In this document: positions 54,856 to 64,000 of the stretch, piece after piece
Position numbering within the stretch: position 1 is the first letter of the stretch
Layout of the letters: each line of letters starts with the position of its first letter
Assembly: GCF_029697505.1 (NCBI RefSeq)
Contig: NZ_JARJEF010000008.1
Coordinates: forward strand, 124,001-188,000
Direction of reading: 5' to 3'
Length of the DNA stretch: 64,000 nt
DNA from: Pseudophaeobacter profundi
GTDB lineage: Bacteria; Pseudomonadota; Alphaproteobacteria; Rhodobacterales; Rhodobacteraceae
The notes under the pieces: model-generated
Told to the model about the DNA's origin: nothing
Databases searched by the model: none
What the model saw: only the letters and a program-made list of their open reading frames with translations
Position numbers and translations under genes: made by a program

Positions 54856-55872
54856 TTAGCGGAAAGGAGGCGAATACAGCAGGCCGCCTTTGGTCCACTG
54901 TGCGTTCAACCCACGCGCCAGACCGATGGGGGTGGCTTCACCGATGTTGTTGGCAAAGACTTCACCGTAGTTACCACCAGCGGCAATTGCGTTCTTGGCC
55001 CAGTCAGCCGACAGACCAAGCATCTCGCCCAGGGTACCTTCGGTGCCCAGCAGACGGTTGATTTCAGGGTTGTTGGTGCCAGCGGCCATCTCAGCGAGAT
55101 TCGCAGATGTCACACCCAGCTCTTCAGCAGAGATCAGTGCATTCAGGGTCCAGCGTACAACATCACCCCATTCGTGGTCGCCGTGACGGACCAGTGGGCC
55201 AAGAGGCTCTTTAGAGATGATTTCAGGCAGCAGCGCGTGCTCATCGGGTGCCTCAAAAGTGGCACGAGTGGCCGCCAGGCCGGATGCATCCGTGGTGTAA
55301 ACGTCACAGGCACCTGCCAGGTACTGCTGCTGCGCTTCTGCGTTGGTTTCGATTGGAACCGGCTCGTAGCTGATGTTGTTGGACCGGAAGAAATCCGCCA
55401 GGTTCAGCTCGGTGGTGGTGCCGGTCTGAATGCAGACTGTGGCGCCATCAAGTTCTTTGGCCGAGGAAACGCCCAGCTCTTTCGGGACCATAAAGCCCTG
55501 ACCGTCGTAGTAGTTCACGCCGGTGAATTCAAACTTCAGATCAACATCGCGCGAGAAAGTCCAGGTGGTGTTCCGGGCCAGCACGTCGATTTCGCCAGAG
55601 GCCAGCGCGGTGAAACGCGTCTTGCCGGTGGTTGGCACAAATTCAACAGCGGTCGCATCACCCAGTACAGCCGCAGCAACAGCGCGACAGAGGGCAACGT
55701 CAAAGCCTTCCCATTCGCCACTCGCATTTGGGGCAGCAAATCCGACCAGACCAGTGGTGACGCCGCAGTTCAGTTTGCCGCGTGCCTTCACGTCGTCCAG
55801 CGTGCCAGCAGCTGCTGCACCAGCAGACAGACCGGCAATGGTCAGCGCGCCCAAAATAACGGTATTTTTCAT
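54856..55872 (-). CDS. aapJ: General L-amino acid ABC transporter substrate-binding protein (AapJ/BztA)
   Basis: 338 residues from the ATG at 55872, preceded by AGGAAGAGG. A signal peptide (NTVILGALTIAGLSAGAAAA) precedes the SBP_bac_3 fold: LNCGVTTGLVGFA, FDVALCRAVAAAVLG, EIDVLARNTTWTFSRD and GDHEWGDVV near the C-terminus. It is the first gene of the operon and delivers polar amino acids to the AapQM permease. Confidence 0.94.
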   Translation of the reverse strand: MKNTVILGALTIAGLSAGAAAAGTLDDVKARGKLNCGVTTGLVGFAAPNASGEWEGFDVALCRAVAAAVLGDATAVEFVPTTGKTRFTALASGEIDVLARNTTWTFSRDVDLKFEFTGVNYYDGQGFMVPKELGVSSAKELDGATVCIQTGTTTELNLADFFRSNNISYEPVPIETNAEAQQQYLAGACDVYTTDASGLAATRATFEAPDEHALLPEIISKEPLGPLVRHGDHEWGDVVRWTLNALISAEELGVTSANLAEMAAGTNNPEINRLLGTEGTLGEMLGLSADWAKNAIAAGGNYGEVFANNIGEATPIGLARGLNAQWTKGGLLYSPPFR

Positions 55873-56011
55873 ATTTACCTCTTCCTGATGTCCCACCTAT
55901 TTCGGTGGTTTTTTTGCCCGGCAGGCAGGCCGCCGGATATGGTTTGAAATAGGGCAGAGCCCCTTTCGTACAGGGAGTTTGGGCGCATTCATCAACAAAC
56001 GTCAAGTGTGC

Positions 56012-56072
56012 GATCATGAAATTCGATGTCCGCATAGCGTACTTTTGCTATTCGATACAAAATTTCACGATC
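56012..56072. promoter_or_regulatory. Long inverted repeat upstream of aapJ
   Basis: GATCATGAAATT (56012-56023) and AATTTCACGATC (56061-56072) are inverted copies matching at 11 of 12 positions, 37 bases apart, about 140-200 bp upstream of the aapJ start. On the minus strand a TTGACG hexamer just downstream could be a -35 element. An operator for a nitrogen- or amino-acid-responsive regulator is possible but untested. Confidence 0.35.
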
Positions 56073-56100
56073 ACGACTCCTGCCGCAACTTGCTGTCTTT

Positions 56101-56805
56101 TCAGCTAAAGTCGTAAAATGCTTTAGCGTGTATAAAGGCGGTGCGTTTCAATTCAGCAGTTGTTTCGGCCTCTTCATCGCTGCCCCACTGCTCTGCCTGC
56201 CAGGCTTCATCCAAACGCGAGATCCGCCAAATATCATCCGCCGTGCGCCAATCTTGCGCCGCAGCAAATCCCAGCACCAGGGAACCGGACATCGACACAA
56301 GGTCGTGAAATGCTGCCAGCTGAAAGGGGCTCAGCCCATGTACAGCATGACGCAGGCTGCGCAGCGCCGCCGCATCCTGGGGCCGATGCAGCAATCCGGT
56401 GCGCGGCTCTAGTCGGACACCAAGGGCCTGTTCGGCCCAGTCCAGCGCCGGATCCCATTCTGCCGCCTGACGCTGCACCAGTTCCTGTGGCGAATCGGCG
56501 CGATAGCACAGCAGATCCGAATCGCCGTATTCCGCCAGCATATCCGCGACTTCACCGTGTTGATTCGCAACCTTGTCGATCGCAGCATTGGCAGATCGGG
56601 TAAAAGGCATGGTCTCTGGATTGATCACCTCGGACTGGGCATCCCATTCAGTGGCGATAGCCTCGGCCATGGCACGGCTGGGCACCATCAGTGCGGCCTT
56701 CGCCGGGGTCTTGACCATGCGGCCATCCAGCGCCACGCCAAACCCATCTTCCGCCTCGGTCACGTCTGCCTGTTTCCAGAACCGTTTCTGCGCCCAGTTG
56801 CTCAT
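56101..56805 (-). CDS. ATP12 family F1-ATPase assembly chaperone
   Basis: 234 residues matching the ATP12 family: an N-terminal region MSNWAQKRFWKQADV followed by VALDGRMVKTPAKA, FTRSANAAIDKV, LLCYRADSP and SGSLVLGFA. In mitochondria and alphaproteobacteria ATP12 binds the F1 alpha subunit before assembly. It is the last gene of the crcB-rluC-HAD-ATP12 operon, a common alphaproteobacterial order. Confidence 0.92.
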   Translation of the reverse strand: MSNWAQKRFWKQADVTEAEDGFGVALDGRMVKTPAKAALMVPSRAMAEAIATEWDAQSEVINPETMPFTRSANAAIDKVANQHGEVADMLAEYGDSDLLCYRADSPQELVQRQAAEWDPALDWAEQALGVRLEPRTGLLHRPQDAAALRSLRHAVHGLSPFQLAAFHDLVSMSGSLVLGFAAAQDWRTADDIWRISRLDEAWQAEQWGSDEEAETTAELKRTAFIHAKAFYDFS

Positions 56806-56808
56806 GCC

Positions 56809-57477
56809 TTATGCCTTCCAAATCTGTTGCAGCAGCGGTGCCAATTGCGCAAAGCTGCTGATGACATGATCCGCACCCAGCCCGGCCGCCGGGTGATAGC
56901 CCCAGTCCACGGCAATCGTGCAAACGCCAGCCGCGCGGCCCATGTCGATGTCAAAACTTGTATCCCCAATCATCACCGCCTGCTCTGGCGCGAGCCCGGT
57001 TTCCGCCAGCGCCGTCAGCACCATCGACGGATGCGGTTTAGAGGGGTGATGATCCGCCACCTGCCGGGTGACAAAACAGGTCAGCCCATGCGCCTCTATC
57101 AGCGCATCCAGGCCGCGTTGCGATTTGCCAGTTGCCACCCCAAGCAAATACTCAGGGACTGCATGCAACGCCGCCAGGGTTTCGGCCGCACCGGGAAACA
57201 GTGGCGAATGGCCCGCCCCCTGCGCCAGGCGCTGGGTCATATAAGCGGATTTATAGCCCGCAACCAACTGTGCCTGCTGATCCGCCGAGGCCTGCGGTGC
57301 GAGTTGGGCCATGGCCAGCGGCAGCGACAGGCCCACAATCGACAGGATATCGCCGTGGTCGGGCGGTGTCAGTCCGGCCCCGTCAAAGGCCAGCCGCATC
57401 GCGGCGGCAATGGCACTCTGGCTATCTGCCAGGGTGCCGTCCACATCAAACAGGATCAATCGCAGATCTGCGCTCAC
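56809..57477 (-). CDS. HAD-superfamily hydrolase (phosphoglycolate phosphatase-like)
   Basis: 222 residues. HAD motif I is LILFDVDGTLADS, motif III has Lys in HHPSKPHPSM, and motif IV is MIGDTSFDIDMGRAAG. The cap domain places it in subfamily IA, near Gph-type phosphatases. It overlaps the rluC stop by 4 bases and is followed at 3 bp by ATP12. Substrate specificity is not certain. Confidence 0.85.
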   Translation of the reverse strand: MSADLRLILFDVDGTLADSQSAIAAAMRLAFDGAGLTPPDHGDILSIVGLSLPLAMAQLAPQASADQQAQLVAGYKSAYMTQRLAQGAGHSPLFPGAAETLAALHAVPEYLLGVATGKSQRGLDALIEAHGLTCFVTRQVADHHPSKPHPSMVLTALAETGLAPEQAVMIGDTSFDIDMGRAAGVCTIAVDWGYHPAAGLGADHVISSFAQLAPLLQQIWKA

Positions 57478-58520
57478 AGCAGCGCCTCAAAGGGATCATC
57501 TGCCGCCAGATCTTCGCTCCAGCCGAAAGTATTCCAGCTGTCTTTCATGTGATCCGGCAGATCCGCAGTGACAACGATGTCCTTGCGGGTGGTCGGATGT
57601 TCAAACACCATGCGCCGCGCGTGCAGGTGCAGCTTCTTGCTGATGTCACCGCCCAGCTGTGCGCCCCAGCCATCGCCAAGGTTTTCCTGGCCCGAACCAC
57701 CGTATTTGCCGTCGCCGATGATGGGATGACCAATTTCCGCCATATGCACCCGCAGCTGGTGGGTGCGCCCGGTCACCGGTTCCATCGCCACCCAAGCAGC
57801 CCGACCAGCCACCCGATAGAGTGTCGCGTAAAAGGTATGCGCCCGTTTAGCGCCGGGGGTGCGATCAATCTCGGACGGATGCACGGCGATCATCTTTTCG
57901 CCTTCACCGCTGCGGCCATGGCCCGCAGCCTTGACCAGGCCCGCCTTGATTTCCCCCAGATAGGGGGTCGGCACACCAGCCACCAGCGCCCAGTAAATCT
58001 TGCGCGTGTTGCGATGGCGGAATGCAGCAGTCAGCGCCTTGGCCGCCAGTCGGGTCCGGGCCAGTACCAGAACGCCCGAGGTATCCTTGTCCAGACGATG
58101 CACCAGGCGCGGTTTTTCTTCCGCGTCAAAGCGCAGCGCCTCTGACAGCCCATCCACATGTTTCGTGGTGCCGCTACCGCCCTGCACCGCCAGCCCAGCC
58201 GGCTTGTTCAGAACGATGACATCGTCATCCTTGTAAATCACGCAGTCGCGGATCATCTTGGCGTCCGCTTCGGAAACCCGGGCCACGCGCGGCTCTGCAG
58301 GTTTCAAATCCGAGGCCGCCAGCGGCGGCACCCGCACCACCTGGCCGGCAGTCACCCGCGTGTTGGCCTTGACCCGACCGCCGTCCAGACGCAGCTCCCC
58401 CTTGCGGCACATCTTCTCAATGCGGCCCTGGTTCACATGCGGGAACAGACGCCGCAGCCAGCGGTCAATCCGCTGGTCGTCATCCTCTTCGGTCACCGTG
58501 ATCATCTGTACGCCGCTCAT
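57474..58520 (-). CDS. rluC: 23S rRNA pseudouridine synthase (RluC/RluD family)
   Basis: 348 residues from the ATG at 58520, with AGAGGAG 8 nt upstream. An N-terminal S4 RNA-binding domain (RIDRWLRRLFPHVNQGRIEK) is followed by the RluA catalytic domain with VHRLDKDTSGVLVLA, in which Asp is nucleophile, and VTGRTHQLRVHM. It converts uridines in 23S rRNA; whether the RluC or RluD site is modified cannot be told from sequence alone. It is coupled to crcB by a 4-base overlap. Confidence 0.92.
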   Translation of the reverse strand: MSGVQMITVTEEDDDQRIDRWLRRLFPHVNQGRIEKMCRKGELRLDGGRVKANTRVTAGQVVRVPPLAASDLKPAEPRVARVSEADAKMIRDCVIYKDDDVIVLNKPAGLAVQGGSGTTKHVDGLSEALRFDAEEKPRLVHRLDKDTSGVLVLARTRLAAKALTAAFRHRNTRKIYWALVAGVPTPYLGEIKAGLVKAAGHGRSGEGEKMIAVHPSEIDRTPGAKRAHTFYATLYRVAGRAAWVAMEPVTGRTHQLRVHMAEIGHPIIGDGKYGGSGQENLGDGWGAQLGGDISKKLHLHARRMVFEHPTTRKDIVVTADLPDHMKDSWNTFGWSEDLAADDPFEALL

Positions 58521-58897
58521 GCGAACACTCCTCTTGCGAGCCATAGGCCCAAAAACAATCCGCCGACCGACAGGCCCACCGAAAGCAAAACATAGACCGC
58601 AGCCTGCCCAAAGGCACCGCGCTCAATCATATTGGCACTCTCCAAAGAGAAGGCCGAAAACGTGGTGAACCCGCCCAGAAACCCGGTCATCACCAGCGGG
58701 CTCAGGTGGGTCAGCCCCCTATGCGCCGCCAGCACCACAAAGCCCCCCATCAGACAAGAACCGATCACATTCACAGTGATGATCGCCAGCGGAAACTCCT
58801 GATGGCCAATCAAGCGTGTAACGCCCAGACCTGTCAGATAGCGGAGCACCGCACCAGTAGCGCCGCCCAGAGCGACCAGAGAGAGAGTTGAAATCAT
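58517..58897 (-). CDS. crcB: Fluoride ion channel CrcB (Fluc)
   Basis: 126 residues from the ATG at 58897; a TTG precedes it. Four hydrophobic helices and family motifs GGATGAVLRYL, TVNVIGSCLMGG and GFLGGFTTFSAFS are clear. It forms a dual-topology dimer that lets fluoride leave the cell. No fluoride riboswitch is evident upstream. Confidence 0.94.
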   Translation of the reverse strand: MISTLSLVALGGATGAVLRYLTGLGVTRLIGHQEFPLAIITVNVIGSCLMGGFVVLAAHRGLTHLSPLVMTGFLGGFTTFSAFSLESANMIERGAFGQAAVYVLLSVGLSVGGLFLGLWLARGVFA

Positions 58898-59018
58898 CAA
58901 GGGTCTGTGGCGCGCACGCGGGTGGATGTCAAGTTTTAGCCGCTATGCAGGCTTGATCGCCGTAAGTTTTGCACGCCTATCCGTCAAATCGGTAGCGCAG
59001 GGTTGATGGGTCCTGGCC

Positions 59019-60338
59019 CTAGGAGTTTCGCTGCTGACGCAGTTTGGCAAAATAGGCACTGCGCCGTTTCAATTCCCGTTCAAACCCGCGTTCGACCGGT
59101 CGATACAGCACCGGTCGCTTGACCCCATCGGGAAAGTAGTTCTGCCCCGAAAACCCATCCTCGGCGTCGTGGTCATAGGCATAGCCATCGCCATAACCCT
59201 GTTCGGCCATCAGCTTGGTTGGCGCATTCATGATATGCTTGGGTGGTGGGGTGCTGCCGGTATCCTTGGCCAGGCGGCGGGCCGCCTTGATGCCCACATA
59301 GACCGCATTGGATTTGGGTGCGAGCGCCAGATAGACTGCGGCATTTGCCAGCGCCAGTTCGCCCTCGGGGCTGCCAAGCCGTTCATAGGTATTCCAGGCG
59401 TTCAGACACACCGTATTGGCCTGCGGATCCGCCAGGCCAATGTCCTCGGTCGACATCATGGTCAGGCGGCGGGCCAGAAACCGAGGGTCTTCCCCGCCCT
59501 CAAGCATCCGCGCCAGCCAGTACAGGGCGGCGTCCGGGTCCGATCCGCGAATGGATTTGTGCAGGGCCGAGATCAGATTGTAGTGCTCATCACCGGATTT
59601 ATCGTATTTGGTGGCGCGCCGCATCAGCCGGGTCGCCAGGGCCTCGCGTCCCAAAGGAGCCTTCACCTGCCAGGCCGCGACCTGTTCAATCAGGTTCAAC
59701 AAGGCCCGCCCATCACCATCTGCCATCTCTTGCAGGGCGTCGCGCGCCTCACCGCTCAGCGGCAGGGCGCGGCCCAGGTCCTGTTCGGCGCGCTGGGTCA
59801 GCCGTTCGAGATCGGCCAGCGACAGACGTTCCAGCACCAGCACCTGCGCCCGCGACAGCACCGCCGCGTTCAGCTCAAACGAGGGGTTTTCGGTGGTGGC
59901 CCCAACCAGAAGGATGGTGCCATCCTCCATATAGGGCAGAAAACCATCCTGCTGCGCCTTGTTGAAGCGATGGATTTCATCAACGAACAATAGGGTGCCC
60001 TGGCCATTCTGGCGGCGGATCTTGGCCGCCTCGAACACCTTGCGCAGTTCTGGCACCCCAGTGAAAATCGCCGAAATCTGAACAAAGTGCAGATCCGTTT
60101 CACGGGCCAACAGCCGGGCAATGGTGGTTTTGCCCACCCCAGGCGGCCCCCAGAACACCAACGAGGAGAGCGACCCGGACGACAGCATCACCCCCAGAGG
60201 CCCCTCCTCCCCCAGAATCTGTGCCTGACCGATCACCTCTCCCAGGCTCTGCGGGCGCAGCCGGTCGGCCAGGGGCCGGTTCACATCCCCTGCGGGATCT
60301 GTCCCAGTGTCGGGTGCGCTGCCAAACAGATCAGCCAT
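59019..60338 (-). CDS. rarA: Replication-associated recombination protein A (AAA+ ATPase)
   Basis: 439 residues. Walker A GPPGVGKT (64-71), Walker B LLFVDEIHRFNK, sensor 1 VGATTENPSF, and the MgsA C-terminal tetramerisation region (LARRLTMMSTEDIGLADP). It acts at stalled replication forks. It lies 3 bp downstream of the DegP-like protease gene and probably shares its transcript. Confidence 0.95.
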   Translation of the reverse strand: MADLFGSAPDTGTDPAGDVNRPLADRLRPQSLGEVIGQAQILGEEGPLGVMLSSGSLSSLVFWGPPGVGKTTIARLLARETDLHFVQISAIFTGVPELRKVFEAAKIRRQNGQGTLLFVDEIHRFNKAQQDGFLPYMEDGTILLVGATTENPSFELNAAVLSRAQVLVLERLSLADLERLTQRAEQDLGRALPLSGEARDALQEMADGDGRALLNLIEQVAAWQVKAPLGREALATRLMRRATKYDKSGDEHYNLISALHKSIRGSDPDAALYWLARMLEGGEDPRFLARRLTMMSTEDIGLADPQANTVCLNAWNTYERLGSPEGELALANAAVYLALAPKSNAVYVGIKAARRLAKDTGSTPPPKHIMNAPTKLMAEQGYGDGYAYDHDAEDGFSGQNYFPDGVKRPVLYRPVERGFERELKRRSAYFAKLRQQRNS

Positions 60339-60341
60339 GGA

Positions 60342-61760
60342 TCAGCGCCGCATATGCAGGCTGACCCGCTGGCCCCGCCTGTTCAAATCAAATCGAACCC
60401 GGCGTCCGGCCTCTTCCAGCAGGCGCGGCACATCCGTCGGCGCCGCAACCAAAGCGCCATTGATCTCCATCAGAATATCGCCCGCCCTGACCCCGGCGCG
60501 CCCGGCAAAGGGGCCAGGATCCAGCACCACAACGCCGCTGGCCGAGAGCGGCAGTTGCAGCCGCACGATGGCGACCGGATTGATCAACCCGACGGTAAAA
60601 CCCGGAAGGGCGCTGTCTTCAGTCATCACCAGCGATTCACCTGGCGGATCATTCGGGGCGGCATACATTTCAACCATGAGCGTCTCACGCTGGTCACCGC
60701 GCAGCCGGGTGACTTCGGAAATACCGTTCAACCCGGCCACAGACATGCGAAACACCATCTCAGAGGGGGAATTCACCACCTCGCCATCCACTTCGGTGAT
60801 CACATCGCCAACCTCGAACCCGGCCTTGGCAAAGGGGCTCTTGGGGTGAAGTTCGGAAATCACCATGCCTTCTGGCAAGTTCATCCCCAGCGATCCTGCC
60901 AGATCCGCATCCACCGGCTGGCCCGTCATCCCGGCCCAGGGCCGCTGAAAGGCCTCGGCGCCATCATGCGCCTGTTTGACAAATTCGCGCACCAGATTGG
61001 CAGGAATGGCAAAGCCAATACCGTTGGACCCGCCAGAACGGCTGAGAATACGCGTGTTGATGCCAATGAGATCGCCGTTCACGTCAATCAGCGCCCCGCC
61101 CGAATTGCCCGGATTGATCGGCGCATCGGTCTGAATGTAATAGCCAAAACCTTCGCCAGAGGCGGTGCCACTGCGCGCCAGGCCCGAGACAATACCGCTG
61201 CTGACGGTCTGGCCCACCCCAAAGGGATTGCCGATCGCCAGAGCCAGTTCGCCGACCTCAACCTTGTCACTATCGCGCAGCGCCAGGAACGGAAGATCCG
61301 CAGCGCCATCCAGTTGCAGGATCGCCAGATCGCTGGCCTGATCTGCAAGAACCACCTGCGCATCATATTCGCGTTTATCCGTGGTCACGACGCGAATTTC
61401 GGTGGCCATGCCCACCACATGATAGTTCGACACCACGATGCCATCCGCCGACAGGATGACGCCAGAGCCAAGCGAGCTTTCGACGCGGGGTCGCGGGCTG
61501 GTGAAACCGCGAAAGAAGTCGTCGAAAAACGGATCATTCATGAAAGGCGAACGCTGTTGGGTCTGGCGCACCACCTTTGCATAGATATTCACCACAGCCG
61601 GGGCCGCCTGTTTCACCAAGGGCGCAAAGCCCAGCGAAATTTCCGCCTGGGATTGCGGCACGCGCGTTTGCGCACTGACCGAAGCCAAAGGCAACAGCAC
61701 CACAGCGGCTATGAACGCAAGGGTCAGAACCTTGGGAAACGAAAGGACTGCGCGGACCAT
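60342..61760 (-). CDS. DegP/Do-family periplasmic serine protease with two PDZ domains
   Basis: 472 residues with GGAGG before the ATG. A signal peptide (about 1-30) precedes a trypsin-like domain with catalytic His114 (SNYHVV), Asp144 (ASDLAILQL) and Ser220 (NPGNSGGAL), then two PDZ domains. It degrades or holds misfolded envelope proteins. It follows rplQ by about 170 bp, after a terminator, and precedes rarA. Confidence 0.93.
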   Translation of the reverse strand: MVRAVLSFPKVLTLAFIAAVVLLPLASVSAQTRVPQSQAEISLGFAPLVKQAAPAVVNIYAKVVRQTQQRSPFMNDPFFDDFFRGFTSPRPRVESSLGSGVILSADGIVVSNYHVVGMATEIRVVTTDKREYDAQVVLADQASDLAILQLDGAADLPFLALRDSDKVEVGELALAIGNPFGVGQTVSSGIVSGLARSGTASGEGFGYYIQTDAPINPGNSGGALIDVNGDLIGINTRILSRSGGSNGIGFAIPANLVREFVKQAHDGAEAFQRPWAGMTGQPVDADLAGSLGMNLPEGMVISELHPKSPFAKAGFEVGDVITEVDGEVVNSPSEMVFRMSVAGLNGISEVTRLRGDQRETLMVEMYAAPNDPPGESLVMTEDSALPGFTVGLINPVAIVRLQLPLSASGVVVLDPGPFAGRAGVRAGDILMEINGALVAAPTDVPRLLEEAGRRVRFDLNRRGQRVSLHMRR

Positions 61761-61869
61761 GGGACCTCCGAGAATTGTGATCCCTCAGGATATGCGGAGC
61801 CGCACCCCGGATTGCAAGCACTGAGACAATGCCGACGCCGGCACATCATCGGCAGAAACGCCGGACAAC

Positions 61870-61899
61870 GAAAAACCCCCGCCTGAAACCAGACGGGGG
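61870..61899 (-). terminator. Rho-independent terminator after rplQ
   Basis: On the minus strand GCCCCCGTCTGG and its partner CAGGCGGGGG form a stem with a TTTCAG-type loop, followed by five T residues. It lies 34 bp after the rplQ stop and ends the ribosomal protein/rpoA transcript. Confidence 0.88.
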
Positions 61900-61932
61900 C
61901 CAATTTCAAACCCACAGTTGGGGTAGGAAATC

Positions 61933-62358
61933 TTATTCTGCGTCGGCAGCTTCGATTTCTGCAGCGAGGCGGGCCTTGTCGGCGGCGCCTTTGGCAGCAA
62001 CGTCACGGTCGACAAATTCGATGATCGCCATAGGCGCCATGTCACCGTAGCGGAAGCCCGCTTTCAGAATGCGAACGTAGCCGCCCTGACGGTCTTTGTA
62101 GCGGGGGCCAAGCACGTCAAACAGTTTGGCGACATACTGGTCTTCTTTCAGGCGCGCATTGGCCTGACGACGGGCGTGCAGATCGCCACGTTTTGCCAGG
62201 GTGATCATCTTTTCGATGATGGGGCGCAATTCTTTTGCCTTTGGCAGAGTCGTTTTGATCTGCTCGTGCTCGATCAGCGAGCCAGCCATGTTTGCAAACA
62301 GGGCCTTACGGTGCTCATGAGTACGGTTGAGGCGGCGGTAACCACGTGCGTGACGCAT
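61933..62358 (-). CDS. rplQ: 50S ribosomal protein L17
   Basis: 141 residues with the L17 core [38 protein letters not shown] and [20 protein letters not shown]. The C-terminal acidic tail (EIEAADAE) is common in alphaproteobacteria. It follows rpoA by about 150 bp and is the last gene before the terminator. Confidence 0.97.
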   Translation of the reverse strand: MRHARGYRRLNRTHEHRKALFANMAGSLIEHEQIKTTLPKAKELRPIIEKMITLAKRGDLHARRQANARLKEDQYVAKLFDVLGPRYKDRQGGYVRILKAGFRYGDMAPMAIIEFVDRDVAAKGAADKARLAAEIEAADAE

Positions 62359-62511
62359 TGTCTAATTCCTTCTTTCGCGTTTTGCTTTGTCTGTCAGCCG
62401 ATGCGTGTCAGCTGCTCTCCTTGGGGCGTCTGCCCATCTTTCCCCGCCAGTGCGGGCATTGGTTAAGGGCAGACCAGAGCCTGCCCTTAAATTCGTAGCG
62501 CCGGGAAATTC

Positions 62512-63528
62512 TTAGAACGTGTCTTCGAATTTCTTAGCCAGATCTTCGATGTTGTCTGGTGGCCAGTCCTCGACGTCCATGCCGAGGTGCAGACCCATGC
62601 CAGACAGCACTTCCTTGATCTCGTTCAGCGACTTGCGGCCAAAGTTCGGCGTGCGCAGCATTTCTGCTTCGGTCTTCTGGATAAGATCGCCGATGTAGAC
62701 AATGTTGTCGTTCTTGAGGCAGTTTGCAGACCGGACAGACAATTCCAGTTCGTCCACTTTCTTCAGCAGAAGCGGGTTGAACTCAAGACCGTCGTCTTCG
62801 TCCTGACGGTTCGCCGATTCGGGTTCTTCGAAGTTGACGAAGATCGACAGCTGATCCTGCAGGATCCGCGCAGCATAGGCCAGCGCGTCATCAGGCGTAA
62901 CGGAACCGTCTGTTTCGATTTTCAGGGTCAGCTTGTCATAATCCAGCACCTGGCCCTCACGGGTGGGCTGAACGTCATAAGACACCTTTTTCACCGGCGA
63001 ATAGATCGCATCGATTGGGATCAGACCAATGGGTGCATCTTCTGGCTTGTTCTTGTCGGCAGAGACATAGCCCTTGCCGGTATTCACGGTCAGTTCCATG
63101 AACAGGTCGGCGCCATCATCAAGGTGGCAGATAACATGCTCGCGGTTCAGAACCTCGATGCCTGCGGACTCAGAGATGTCACCGGCGGTAACAACAGCTG
63201 GGCCTTTGGCGTTGATCGACAGGCGCTTGGGGCCTTCGACTTCCATGCGCAGCGAAACACCCTTCAGGTTGAGGATGATATCGGTGACGTCTTCACGTAC
63301 GCCTGCAACGCTGGAGAATTCGTGCAGAACATTGTCGATCTGTACGGATGTAATTGCAGCCCCCTGCAGCGAGCTCATCAGAACACGACGCAGTGCGTTG
63401 CCAAGCGTCAGGCCAAAACCGCGCTCCAGTGGTTCGGCAATAATTGTTGCCTGACGTGCGGGATCGTTGCCCGGCTTAGCTTCAAGCTGCGTAGGCTTGA
63501 TCAGCTCTGCCCAATTTTTATGGATCAT
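62512..63528 (-). CDS. rpoA: DNA-directed RNA polymerase subunit alpha
   Basis: 338 residues from the ATG at 63528, with GGAGGG upstream; the longer frame has a spurious N-terminal extension. The N-terminal assembly domain includes [20 protein letters not shown]. The C-terminal domain (about 250-330) has [16 protein letters not shown] and [16 protein letters not shown], which contacts UP elements and activators. It lies between rpsK and rplQ. Confidence 0.97.
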   Translation of the reverse strand: MIHKNWAELIKPTQLEAKPGNDPARQATIIAEPLERGFGLTLGNALRRVLMSSLQGAAITSVQIDNVLHEFSSVAGVREDVTDIILNLKGVSLRMEVEGPKRLSINAKGPAVVTAGDISESAGIEVLNREHVICHLDDGADLFMELTVNTGKGYVSADKNKPEDAPIGLIPIDAIYSPVKKVSYDVQPTREGQVLDYDKLTLKIETDGSVTPDDALAYAARILQDQLSIFVNFEEPESANRQDEDDGLEFNPLLLKKVDELELSVRSANCLKNDNIVYIGDLIQKTEAEMLRTPNFGRKSLNEIKEVLSGMGLHLGMDVEDWPPDNIEDLAKKFEDTF

Positions 63529-63640
63529 GCAGTCCCTCCATTCCTGTCTGTACCTCATGTCCGAAGGTGCAGACGCCCGAGGTTTAAAATGACGGACTGG
63601 GGCTCAGCAAACAAGCAGAGCCCCAGCGTAATGCTCGAAA

Positions 63641-64000
63641 TTAAACGCGACGGCGCTTTGGCGGACGGCAGCCGTTGTGCGCCATAGGTGTAACGTCGCG
63701 GATCGAGGTGATGTTGAACCCAACTGCGGCCAGAGCGCGCAGCGCCGATTCACGACCGCCACCGGGGCCCTGAACTTCGACTTCGAGGGTCTTCACACCG
63801 TGATCCTGCGCTTTCTTACCTGCATCTTCTGCAGCCATCTGAGCAGCATAGGGTGTCGATTTACGCGACCCTTTGAAGCCCATGGAACCAGCAGAGGACC
63901 ATGCAATCGCATTACCCTGAACATCAGAGATCAGGATTTTGGTGTTGTTGAACGAAGAGTTCACGTGAGCAACGCCTGTGGCGATGTTCTTGCGCTCTTT
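63641..64000 (-). CDS. rpsK: 30S ribosomal protein S11 (N-terminus cut by window edge)
   Basis: About 119 of the usual 130 residues are visible; the frame continues past the right edge with [12 protein letters not shown] before the internal NSSFNN. S11 motifs are clear: [41 protein letters not shown] and the C-terminal [13 protein letters not shown] start at the internal GTG at 63964 would lose conserved residues, so it is rejected. Confidence 0.97.
   Translation of the reverse strand, partial: KERKNIATGVAHVNSSFNNTKILISDVQGNAIAWSSAGSMGFKGSRKSTPYAAQMAAEDAGKKAQDHGVKTLEVEVQGPGGGRESALRALAAVGFNITSIRDVTPMAHNGCRPPKRRRV

Noticed and set aside
60087-61886. 599-codon open frame opposite the DegP-like and rarA genes
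   Set aside because: It is a shadow of two well-supported genes on the other strand, with no family resemblance or ribosome binding site.

Overview
The window is a gene-dense, GC-rich chromosomal segment of an alphaproteobacterium, most likely a marine Roseobacter-group member of the Rhodobacteraceae. This rests on the family-typical gene content and order: an rpmH-rnpA-yidD...yidC-MOSC-engB...argB block, an aapJQMP/bztABCD amino-acid transporter, an rpsK-rpoA-rplQ-degP-like-rarA block, TRAP transporters, and a methionine gamma-lyase locus. No prophage, CRISPR array, rRNA operon or plasmid/replication origin was seen. The left edge cuts an aminopropyltransferase gene and the right edge cuts rpsK.

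Layout. 1-3.6 kb: a minus-strand operon of two DUF4178 proteins, a tiny membrane protein, a DUF350 protein and a membrane-anchored spermidine-synthase-like enzyme. 3.95-4.2 kb: a DUF1127 small protein. 4.3-5.8 kb: a TauE/SafE exporter with a GntR regulator, preceded by a perfect 25-bp inverted repeat. 6.0-11.1 kb: a pgi-zwf-edd operon (Entner-Doudoroff entry) with a LacI-type palindrome upstream. 11.4-16.1 kb: a hybrid histidine kinase and a MHYT-GGDEF-EAL protein. 16.4-17.8 kb: a photolyase. 17.9-22.1 kb: a complete mdeR/mdeA/mdeB-type methionine degradation locus. 22.4-25.0 kb: a cobalamin riboswitch followed by a Rieske oxygenase/reductase pair of the glycine-betaine monooxygenase (GbcAB) type. 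25.2-33.7 kb: a catabolic cluster (TRAP transporter, three SDRs, a KstD-like flavoprotein, a GST and a GntR regulator). It ends at an IS110-family remnant and two identical tandem tRNA-Arg(ACG) genes. 34.9-38.5 kb: a histidine kinase, a MerA-like flavoprotein and a TVP38/DedA membrane protein.

38.8-51.3 kb: the conserved rpmH-rnpA-yidD / yidC-MOSC-engB / argB region, interrupted by ttcA and a GGDEF-EAL gene, then by DUF2946-like, PepSY and SDR genes; after argB come an Fe-S protein, a SixA-like phosphatase and a DUF411 protein. 51.4-55.9 kb: aapPMQJ (bzt) with an intra-operon terminator. 56.1-58.9 kb: crcB-rluC-gph-like-ATP12. 59.0-64.0 kb: rpsK-rpoA-rplQ-degP-like-rarA.

The observation most worth following up is the cobalamin riboswitch directly upstream of the GbcAB-like genes, next to the methionine gamma-lyase locus. 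It suggests B12-dependent control of a B12-independent methyl-group route. The DUF4178/DUF350/aminopropyltransferase membrane module and the uncharacterised TRAP-SDR-KstD-GST catabolic cluster are the next most interesting.
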